Source of the DNA: Gemmatimonadota bacterium
Lineage (GTDB): Bacteria; Gemmatimonadota; Gemmatimonadetes; Gemmatimonadales; Gemmatimonadaceae
Direction of reading: 5' to 3'
Length of the DNA: 64,000 nt
Assembly (NCBI GenBank): GCA_040388625.1
Contig: JAZKBK010000004.1
Location: forward strand, 62,001 to 126,000
A program made the position numbers and the translations under genes. Positions 17,530 to 24,134 of the stretch are shown one piece after another (position 1 is the first letter of the stretch; each line of letters begins with the position of its first letter). Below the pieces are notes generated by a model that was given only the letters and a program-made list of their open reading frames with translations, did no database searches and was not told the origin of the DNA.

Positions 17530-18375
17530 TCAGTAACCGCCCAGGAAAGTCTGGATGTACTTATCGTCCGACGCAGCCATCTCCTCGGGCGATCCGAAGA
17601 ATACAATGTGTCGGTCGTGCAGCAGCGCGATCTTGCTCGACATGCGAAACGCGGATCTGATGTCGTGCGTGACGACGACACTCGTGACGTGCAGCTCGCG
17701 TTGCAATTTCATTATGAGATTCGTGATGATGCCGGTCGTCAGAGGGTCGAGGCCCGACGTCGGCTCGTCGTACAGCATAATTCCCGGATTGGCCGCGAGT
17801 CCGCGTGCGATGCCGACGCGCTTCTGCATCCCGCCCGACAACTCGGAGGGCGCGAGCTGCGTCACCTCGTCGGGGTCGAGATCCACGAAGCGCAGCTTCT
17901 CTCGCACGCGCTCGCCGATCTCGTCGTCGGTGAGATTGGTGTGCTCGCGCAGCGGATATGCGACGTTCTCGTACACGGTGAGCGAATCGAAGAGCGCCGA
18001 GCTCTGGAACACCATCCCCATGCGCTGGCGAATCTTGAGTGCTTCCTCGTACGTCACCTTCTCTATGTCCTTCCCGCGGACGCAGACCTCGCCGCGATCC
18101 GCGACGAGCAGCCGGAGTATCAGCTTCACGATCGTCGATTTTCCGGTGCCGGATTCGCCGACAACGGTGACCGTTTCGCCCTTGCGCGCGGCGAACGATA
18201 CACCTTCGAGGATGGGACGATCGAATGCGAGCCATACATCGCGCAGCTCGATGACGGGTGTGTCCCGCGGCGTCGGCGAGTCATCCCGCTCCTCGTCGGC
18301 CTGAATCTCGTCGCGGATGGCGGCGCGCACGCGTTCCGTCTGTATCGCGTCCTGATCGTCGTCGCGATCGGTCAT
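17530..18375 (-). CDS. mlaF: ABC transporter ATP-binding protein of Mla-type system
   Basis: This is the ATPase of the MlaFE(D) complex for intermembrane lipid transport. The 281-residue protein begins MTDRDDDQDA with an acidic, family-atypical N-terminal extension of about 40 residues. Walker A GESGTGKST, Q-loop MVFQSSALFDSLTV, signature LSGGMQKRVGIARGL, Walker B IMLYDEPTSGLDP and the switch His (VVTHDI) follow. The ATG overlaps the mlaE stop (ATGA). No mlaB STAS gene or mlaC is seen nearby. Confidence 0.92.
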   Translation of the reverse strand: MTDRDDDQDAIQTERVRAAIRDEIQADEERDDSPTPRDTPVIELRDVWLAFDRPILEGVSFAARKGETVTVVGESGTGKSTIVKLILRLLVADRGEVCVRGKDIEKVTYEEALKIRQRMGMVFQSSALFDSLTVYENVAYPLREHTNLTDDEIGERVREKLRFVDLDPDEVTQLAPSELSGGMQKRVGIARGLAANPGIMLYDEPTSGLDPLTTGIITNLIMKLQRELHVTSVVVTHDIRSAFRMSSKIALLHDRHIVFFGSPEEMAASDDKYIQTFLGGY

Positions 18376-19181
18376 GATGGCAACAGCGCGAGCAGCGCCT
18401 GTGTGATGAAGTAATCGGTGACGAGAATTAGGATGCTGGCCGTCACAACGGTGCGCGTCGTCGAGACGCCGACGCCTTCGGTACCGCCGGTCGTGCGAAG
18501 TCCAAAGTGACATGCCGTGAGCGAGATGATACCGCCGAATACGAACGGCTTGATGAGACCGTGCACGAAGTCGTTGGGAATGAAACGAAGGACGAAGCCA
18601 CCGTTCGATATCTGATCCCAGACAGTCGCCCAATAGAGCGACGTGGGAAGTTGCAGATAGAACTTCGCGATGACGTTTCCGCCGAAGATTCCCGCAACGT
18701 CGTTGATCACCGTGAGTGCGGGCAGCATCAGGAGCGCCGCGATCAGACGCGGAGTCACGAGCTTCTTGATCGGGTCGGTGCCCATCACATTGAGCGCGTC
18801 GATCTGTTCCGTCACGCGCATGGAGCCGATCTGTGCCGCGATGCCCGATCCGACGCGTCCGGCGACCATGAGGCCGGCGAGAACCGGACCGAGCTCCCGG
18901 ATCATGGAAGCCGTAACCAGGCTCCCCACATAGGTCGTCGCGCCGAAGCGCTGCATCTGAACCGCGGATTGCAGCGCCAGCACCATTCCCGTAAAAAATC
19001 CGGTAAGAACGACGATGCCGAGTGACTGGACTCCGATGGAATCCATCTGCTGGATCACGTCTTCGCGATAGAATGGCGGGACGAAGATGAAACGGATGGC
19101 ATTCCAGGCAAGGACGAAAGCCTCCTGCAGGGAGAATACTTTCTTGCGGGCTGCGGCGTTGATTCGTTCTAGTAAGGCCAT
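18372..19181 (-). CDS. mlaE: MlaE-family ABC transporter permease
   Basis: This inner-membrane permease of the Mla-type system has 269 residues and about five to six membrane segments. Family features are LTGFFTGMVLALQSAVQMQR, the coupling region GSMRVTEQIDALNVMGTDP and the C-terminal GVGVSTTRTVVTASI. I start at MALLERINAA because GGAG lies 5 nt upstream; a longer in-frame extension is not MlaE-like. It is the first gene of mlaE-mlaF-mlaD-asparaginase and diverges from rfaE1. Confidence 0.92.
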   Translation of the reverse strand: MALLERINAAARKKVFSLQEAFVLAWNAIRFIFVPPFYREDVIQQMDSIGVQSLGIVVLTGFFTGMVLALQSAVQMQRFGATTYVGSLVTASMIRELGPVLAGLMVAGRVGSGIAAQIGSMRVTEQIDALNVMGTDPIKKLVTPRLIAALLMLPALTVINDVAGIFGGNVIAKFYLQLPTSLYWATVWDQISNGGFVLRFIPNDFVHGLIKPFVFGGIISLTACHFGLRTTGGTEGVGVSTTRTVVTASILILVTDYFITQALLALLPS

Positions 19182-19189
19182 CCGCTCCG

Positions 19190-19240
19190 TCAGAAGGCAA
19201 GGGACATGCCGACCCCAACTCGCCGGAATTCGGCTGTCAT
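19190..19240 (-). other. Possible 16-codon leader frame or outer-membrane-protein remnant before mlaE
   Basis: A short frame MTAEFRRVGVGMSLAF ends 8 nt before the mlaE start, next to its GGAG. The peptide ends with alternating hydrophobic residues and a terminal Phe, which is the usual last strand of an outer-membrane beta-barrel. It may be a remnant of a deleted gene, a leader peptide, or chance. It has no clear ribosome site of its own. Confidence 0.2.
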
Positions 19241-19248
19241 GGGGGCGT

Positions 19249-19271
19249 CCTTTGCCGATCCCCGGCAAAGG
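19249..19271. promoter_or_regulatory. Inverted repeat in the mlaE-rfaE1 divergent region
   Basis: CCTTTGCC and GGCAAAGG form a perfect 8-bp inverted repeat with a 7-bp spacer, in the 106-bp region between two divergent genes. It starts 39 nt and ends 17 nt before the rfaE1 ATG, so it could be an operator or a 5'-UTR hairpin. No matching regulator is recognised. Confidence 0.35.
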
Positions 19272-19287
19272 GCTAGGTTGGTAGGCG

Positions 19288-20310
19288 ATGATCGAGACAA
19301 TTCAGCGCCACAGGCTCGTTGCACTGCTCGAGTCGGCGAAAAGATACCACGTGGCAGTGGCTGGCGACGCCATGCTCGACGTGTATCTGGTCGGCGACGT
19401 CGAACGAATCTCGCCGGAAGCTCCGGTCCCCGTGGTTCGAGTACGGGAACGGCGCCACGCCCTTGGCGGCGCTGCCAACGTTGCGCAGAACGTCCTGGCA
19501 CTCGGCGCATCCTGCAGCATGGTCTGCACAGTCGGCAGGGACGCGGCAGGGAGAGAGCTCACACATATGCTGCGAAGTGCGGGCGCGACGGTGACCGGGG
19601 TGCTCCCGAGCGCGAAGCCAACCACCACCAAGACCCGAATCGTGGCGCGGGCCCAACAGCTGGTGAGAGTCGACGAGGAAGACGACCTGGACGCCGACGG
19701 CGCCGACACCGAGGCGTTGATAGCGGCTGTTCGAACAACTGTTCGAGAAGCCGATGCGCTGGTTTTGGAGGATTACAACAAGGGAGTTCTGGCACCGGCG
19801 GTGATCCGCGCTGCCATGGACGCCGCGCTGGCGAAGGGAATTCCGGTCGTCGTGGATCCCAAGTTCCGGAATTTCTTCGAGTTTCGCGGCGCGACGATAT
19901 TCAAGCCGAACCGGCGGGAGCTGGAGTCGGCGGTCGGGGCCACGCTGGACATCGGCTCACCGGCGGCACTTCCCGCGACCTGTGCGCGCCTGGGGGTCGA
20001 GCATCTGCTCCTCACGCTCGGCGAGCATGGCATGGTACTGGTATCGGCGGACGGGGAGGTCGGACGCATTCCCACGACGGCGCGCGAAGTTTACGACGTG
20101 GTGGGAGCGGGCGACACGGTGACCGCGTATCTCGCGACGATGCTGGCGGCTGGCGCCACGGCGTCGGAGGCGTCGGTCATCGCGAATTTCGCGGCTGGCG
20201 TCGAAGTCGGGAAGCTTGGCGCGGCGACGGTCGGTGTCGATGAAGTACTCGACGCATACGACGCATACGACGCGTACAAGAGCACAACCACACAACAGAC
20301 CATCAATTGA
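19288..20310 (+). CDS. rfaE1: D-glycero-beta-D-manno-heptose-7-phosphate kinase (RfaE1/HldE kinase domain)
   Basis: The enzyme phosphorylates heptose-7-P to the 1,7-bisphosphate on the way to ADP-heptose for LPS core or other glycans. The 340-residue PfkB-family protein has GDAMLDVYLVGDVERISPEA, GGAANVAQNVLALGA, DPKFRNF, KPNRREL and the catalytic DVVGAGDTVTA. Only the kinase half is present; the adenylyltransferase half found in E. coli HldE is missing here. The C-terminus carries a DAYDAYDAY repeat. A GT9 family glycosyltransferase, a family that includes ADP-heptose users, lies 10 kb downstream. The stop overlaps the next start as TTGA. Confidence 0.88.
   Translation: MIETIQRHRLVALLESAKRYHVAVAGDAMLDVYLVGDVERISPEAPVPVVRVRERRHALGGAANVAQNVLALGASCSMVCTVGRDAAGRELTHMLRSAGATVTGVLPSAKPTTTKTRIVARAQQLVRVDEEDDLDADGADTEALIAAVRTTVREADALVLEDYNKGVLAPAVIRAAMDAALAKGIPVVVDPKFRNFFEFRGATIFKPNRRELESAVGATLDIGSPAALPATCARLGVEHLLLTLGEHGMVLVSADGEVGRIPTTAREVYDVVGAGDTVTAYLATMLAAGATASEASVIANFAAGVEVGKLGAATVGVDEVLDAYDAYDAYKSTTTQQTIN
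20251..20277 (+). repeat. 9-bp triplicate at the 3' end of rfaE1
   Basis: Three consecutive copies of GACGCATAC (the last with GCG) encode DAYDAYDAY. They lie in a tail beyond the kinase fold, so copy number is probably free to vary. Confidence 0.85.
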
Positions 20311-21857
20311 AAAGTTTCACACGCGCGATTGCGATCGTTCTCGTTGCCGCTGCGTCGCTTGCGCTGCCGCGATCTGCACGCGCACAGGCGTCGCTGTACG
20401 TTCCACTGGATGACATCGCCTACCGGTTCGCAGATGCTCTGATCGCGCGCGGCGAGCTGCGCGGCGTTTCGCTGCTCGAGCGTCCCTACACTGCCGCACA
20501 GATGTCCGCGGGCGCCGATACCGCACTGGCACACACGCACTCGCCAGTGATCCGGTCATACGCAATCGCGCTGCGTACCGCGCTCGAGCGCTACGCGGTC
20601 AATGCGCGCGGCGCAACGACTTCGGCGGATCAGCCGGCTTTCATCGCCAACGCCGACGTGTTCAGCACCGCGCAGACATCGGGACAGCGCGAGCTGATGC
20701 TGGCCGACACGAATCACACCGTTACGGGCGGCGCGGGATTCCGGCTTGCAATGGTTGCGGGCCCGATCGCGGCGATGATTCATCCGATCATCGACAACAG
20801 GCTCAATCACGATCCGGATTTTGCGGGCAAGCAGGATCGCGTGATCGCGGGCCGCACTGAAGACGCCTACGTCAGCGGCCAGTGGAAATACGGAACGTTG
20901 TTCGCCGGAAGAATGGCGCGGAACTGGGGCCCGTCGTCGCTGCAAGGCTTGCAGCTCGGGAGCGCGCCGTACACGTACGATCAGTTGTACACGCAGATCG
21001 GCACCGATCGCATTCACATGTCGGCGCTTGCGACCCGACTGGACGATGATTTCCAGCCGGATGGAGTATATGCCCGGTACTTCTACACTCACCGCCTGTC
21101 GGTCAGATGGCGCGGTCTGGAAGTCGGCACGTCGGAGGGATATCTAGCTTACGGAATCGGGAGATCGTACGATCCGTCGCTGCTCAATCCGCTCAACATC
21201 TACGCGCTGTCGTGGCGCAACGAGCACGTCTCGGGGAATCTCACGCTCGGAGGGACTGTTGCACTCCGAACCGCGAGGTTTGGCAACTACTCGGCGGAGC
21301 TGCTGCTCGGGAACAGACAGATCGATTCATGTCCCACACTCGCGTGTCAGGAGCCTGCGTCGTACGGATACTCCGCGACCGCGGAAGGGATTCCGTTCTT
21401 CGGCGACCAGCGCCTGTTCGCGGCGTACTCGCGACTGTCGGCGCTGGCGTATCGCGGAAAGGAAGGACCGGCTGCGCAGTACGCGAGTCTCGGTGTCGGG
21501 CTCGGGCAGCCGTTCAGCGATTACGACGAGGTAAAGGCGGGCGTGGATCTCGCGCTCGTGCCATATACCACGGTCAAGTTGTACGGCGCATTCAGGCGGC
21601 AGGGACAGGGCGATTTTCATCTTCCATTTCCGACGCCGGCGCAGTATTCCACGACGCCCGGATTTCTGGATGGCGTGGTGGAGCACACGGCGCGAGTGGG
21701 AGTGGAGGGCGGCGGCATGATCGCGCCGGGCGTGGAACTGACGGGGGACGTCGGCGTGAACCACAGCACGAACGCGGACCACCTGATTGGCGTGACGCGG
21801 AACGAGATCGCGGCGCGGGCGCGGTTCCAGTGGACGCCGAAGGGGTTGTATTTCTAG
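20307..21857 (+). CDS. Wzi-like capsule assembly outer-membrane protein (copy 1)
   Basis: Wzi is an outer-membrane beta-barrel lectin that anchors capsule. The 516-residue product has a clear signal peptide (MKSFTRAIAIVLVAAASLAL, cleavage after ARA). It also has the Wzi-family N-terminal YVPLDDIAYRFADALIARGEL and the central RNWGPSSLQGLQL patch that recurs as WWGPG/YWGPA in the two other copies. Alternating beta-strand patterning runs to the end. The start codon is TTG, forming TTGA with the rfaE1 stop, so the two are coupled. The Wzi assignment rests on pattern similarity. Confidence 0.75.
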   Translation: MKSFTRAIAIVLVAAASLALPRSARAQASLYVPLDDIAYRFADALIARGELRGVSLLERPYTAAQMSAGADTALAHTHSPVIRSYAIALRTALERYAVNARGATTSADQPAFIANADVFSTAQTSGQRELMLADTNHTVTGGAGFRLAMVAGPIAAMIHPIIDNRLNHDPDFAGKQDRVIAGRTEDAYVSGQWKYGTLFAGRMARNWGPSSLQGLQLGSAPYTYDQLYTQIGTDRIHMSALATRLDDDFQPDGVYARYFYTHRLSVRWRGLEVGTSEGYLAYGIGRSYDPSLLNPLNIYALSWRNEHVSGNLTLGGTVALRTARFGNYSAELLLGNRQIDSCPTLACQEPASYGYSATAEGIPFFGDQRLFAAYSRLSALAYRGKEGPAAQYASLGVGLGQPFSDYDEVKAGVDLALVPYTTVKLYGAFRRQGQGDFHLPFPTPAQYSTTPGFLDGVVEHTARVGVEGGGMIAPGVELTGDVGVNHSTNADHLIGVTRNEIAARARFQWTPKGLYF

Positions 21858-21882
21858 CGCGACACGCGGAACATCGCATGCG

Positions 21883-22620
21883 TCACACGGCGACTTTCGT
21901 TCTCGACAACACAACGTTGTTGGAGTAATACTCGTAGCGCGTCGGCAGCAGGAAGTCGAACAGCAGCGCCAGAAGATTGAGCGGGAAGATGATCAGCAAC
22001 TGGAGTACCACCTTCGACAGGAACCTGTTCTTCGGGAAGACGTAACGGCTCAGATAGGCGATGAAGATCTGAGCCAGCGCCAGGATGTAGGTGGTAGTCT
22101 TTCGCATCTCCAGCACCTCGAAAGCGTTGCGCTCGAGGACCGACCTGATGCCGAAGCTGGTGTATCTGGCGAAGTCGTAGGGGATTTCGTGTTCGTCCCA
22201 CGCGAACGGGATCGACAGGAGCAGATAGCCGCCAGGCTTGATGACGCGCCTGATCTCGGTGAGCAACTCGTCGATATTGAACACGTGCTCGAAGACTTCG
22301 AAGCACACAGCGGCGTCGAAGTGGTTGTCGGGAAACGGCAGCGTCCGTCCGTCGTAGTAGACGTCGATCCTGCTGTCCTTGTGATCGTGCCCGGACACCT
22401 GAACGTCGACGCCGACGTAACTGGAAGCGTTGACGAACAGGGACTCGTACGGCTTGGAGCCGCATCCAAAGTCGAGAATGTCCCCGCTCAAACGCGGAGC
22501 GAGGCTTGAAATGTTCCTGTAGAGCCCGTCGCGGATGAAATAGACGGGACTTATCACGATGCCCAGCGGCGATGTTATAAAAGCTTCACGACGGAGTCGA
22601 TTTACAAGTTTTTCAAACAT
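21883..22620 (-). CDS. Class I SAM-dependent methyltransferase with hydrophobic C-terminus
   Basis: This 245-residue methyltransferase has motif I ILDFGCGSKPYESLF near residue 50, the acidic VGVDVQ, and FDAAVCFEVFEHVFN with the post-I/II residues. The C-terminal 60 residues hold two hydrophobic segments (YILALAQIFIAYLSRYVF and LLIIFPLNLLALLFDFLL), suggesting membrane association. The substrate is unknown; glycan or lipid methylation would fit the neighbourhood. It converges with the Wzi-like gene, 25 bp apart. Confidence 0.82.
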   Translation of the reverse strand: MFEKLVNRLRREAFITSPLGIVISPVYFIRDGLYRNISSLAPRLSGDILDFGCGSKPYESLFVNASSYVGVDVQVSGHDHKDSRIDVYYDGRTLPFPDNHFDAAVCFEVFEHVFNIDELLTEIRRVIKPGGYLLLSIPFAWDEHEIPYDFARYTSFGIRSVLERNAFEVLEMRKTTTYILALAQIFIAYLSRYVFPKNRFLSKVVLQLLIIFPLNLLALLFDFLLPTRYEYYSNNVVLSRTKVAV

Positions 22621-22732
22621 GGCGAAGTATAGCTCGACGCGTTTCCCGCACCCGCGCCCAGTGGCGCCCGCGCAAGACTCCCAGTAATTTGGTCGGAAGA
22701 CCGCTGCAGTCCAGTTTCGATGTCAGCAGGAC

Positions 22733-22804
22733 GGGGCAGAAGCTCAACGGTCGAGCAGTCGGCTCATAACCGTCAGGAAGTGGGTTCAACTCCCACCTGC
22801 CCTA
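22733..22804 (+). tRNA. tRNA with CAU anticodon (Met or Ile2), irregular
   Basis: A cloverleaf can be drawn. The acceptor is GGGGCAG/CTGCCCT (first pair G-U), the D stem GCTC/GAGC, the anticodon loop CTCATAA and the T arm GTGGG-TTCAACT-CCCAC. Irregularities are A instead of the near-universal U at position 8 and a U-U mismatch in the anticodon stem. CCA is not encoded. The last bases overlap the stop codon of the convergent acyltransferase. It may be a functional elongator tRNA-Met or Ile2, or a decaying copy. Confidence 0.6.
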
Positions 22805-23908
22805 TTTCCCAACCGCAAGCAGTGTGGCCGAAGCGCGTGGCTTTGCGGCGAAGCGTCCGGTCAGGTAACGCGTGACCGGTCGCTCCAGGACGATGTGGAA
22901 CACCACGCCCGCCACGGTCGCGATCAGCGCGATCACCAACAGAGTCCCAGTGTTGGGCTCGATGTGTATCTGCTTCCCGAGCCTTATCGCGACGATGATG
23001 ACCGGCAGGTGTACAAGGTAGATCGCGTAAGAGGCATCTCCGAGCAGCCGAAGCAGCGGCGCGTGGAACGAGGGCCGGCGAAGATCCTGCGCGGCAACAG
23101 CCAACACTATCAGCGCAGACGGCACTCCGTAGCTCATCACTTCGGCAACATCCGGCGCGACGAGCGACTGGTCGTGCGTCGCCGCGACCGCCCACATGAC
23201 GAGTCCGATTGCACCCCATGCCGCTGGCACGGCAACGGTGCGCGTGAGGATGAAGGCAGCGATCGCCGAACCGGCAACGAATTCCAGGTTGTAGGGGCTG
23301 AAAAGGAATGAGATCGCAAAGGGCAGCGCCGTGGGCGCCACTGTCTCGACGACGCAGGCGACAACGCTTGCGACAAACACCGTCGCGAGCAACGGCTTCC
23401 ATACGCGAGCGGGCAGTGCAATTGCCAGAGCGAAAAGGAGGTAGAATTTCAGCTCATGCGAGAGCGTCCACGCTGGCGGCACGAGCGGGAGAGCTCCGTT
23501 GATCGGCCACAGCAGGTACGAGCGGAGGATGAACCAGCTGTTCATCTTCTCCGCGTGCACGGCGTGCGCGGTAACCAGCGCGCCGATGAGAACGCCGGTG
23601 GTGACTATCCATAGCGGCGGATAAACGCGTATGAACCGCCTCGCCAGAAAGCGCCGAGTGGCGGCCGGCTGGCCTATGTCGTGCCGGTGGACGAGGTAGA
23701 TGACGAAGCCGCTTATGACGAAGAAGAGGTCGACGCCAGCGTGGCCAAAGCGCCAGAACTCGAAAGTGCCTGCCGAGCCCAGGTCGCGGAGCGCGATCTG
23801 ACGAACGTGGTAGAGCACAACGAGGAGCGCAGCCGGACCACGAAGCGCGTTCAGTCGCTCCAGGCGTTGATTGCGAGGCGTCGGAGGCCTGTCCCGATCC
23901 GGTGGCAT
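22802..23908 (-). CDS. Acyltransferase family 3 (OafA/YrhL-like) membrane protein
   Basis: Acyltransferase-3 proteins acetylate or acylate surface sugars at the inner membrane. The 368-residue protein has about ten membrane segments and the family N-terminal pattern RLNALRGPAALLVVLYHVR with the catalytic His. FFVISGFVIYLVHR follows, then RFIRVYPPLWI and WTLSHELKFYLLF. There is no C-terminal SGNH domain. It lies alone between two tRNA genes, its stop touching the tRNA(CAU) 3' end. Substrate unknown; a polysaccharide role is inferred from context. Confidence 0.88.
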   Translation of the reverse strand: MPPDRDRPPTPRNQRLERLNALRGPAALLVVLYHVRQIALRDLGSAGTFEFWRFGHAGVDLFFVISGFVIYLVHRHDIGQPAATRRFLARRFIRVYPPLWIVTTGVLIGALVTAHAVHAEKMNSWFILRSYLLWPINGALPLVPPAWTLSHELKFYLLFALAIALPARVWKPLLATVFVASVVACVVETVAPTALPFAISFLFSPYNLEFVAGSAIAAFILTRTVAVPAAWGAIGLVMWAVAATHDQSLVAPDVAEVMSYGVPSALIVLAVAAQDLRRPSFHAPLLRLLGDASYAIYLVHLPVIIVAIRLGKQIHIEPNTGTLLVIALIATVAGVVFHIVLERPVTRYLTGRFAAKPRASATLLAVGK

Positions 23909-24027
23909 GCGCCAAATCTATCGCCCGCCTGTTATTCGCCGTTCCGGCTCGTCCTCTCGTGCGGCTCCAGCCCTACCCCGTCACCGTGGCGGGCGGTATT
24001 TTACGAGGCTCCGGTTCACTACCGGCC

Positions 24028-24101
24028 GGTCGCGTAGCTCAGCTGGTTAGAGCGCTGCTTTCACACAGCAGAGGTCCGGGGTTCGAGTCCCTGCGCGACC
24101 A
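24028..24101 (+). tRNA. tRNA-Val (CAC)
   Basis: A perfect cloverleaf: acceptor GGTCGCG/CGCGACC, D arm GCTC...GAGC, anticodon stem CTGCT/AGCAG with loop TTCACAC (anticodon CAC) and T arm with GTTCGAGTC. The discriminator is A and CCA is not encoded. It sits just upstream of the export operon, and the SLBB gene starts 33 bp after it. Confidence 0.95.
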
Positions 24102-24134
24102 CTCGCCTACCTTTCTCTCATCACAAACCAGAGC

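Noticed and set aside
17128..18414. A 428-codon plus-strand frame across mlaD and mlaF
   Set aside because: Antisense to well-identified transporter genes and without conserved sequence.
18376..19218. N-terminal extension of MlaF to 562 residues
   Set aside because: The extra sequence is a second frame of mlaE; the ATG overlapping the mlaE stop gives a normal-length ATPase.
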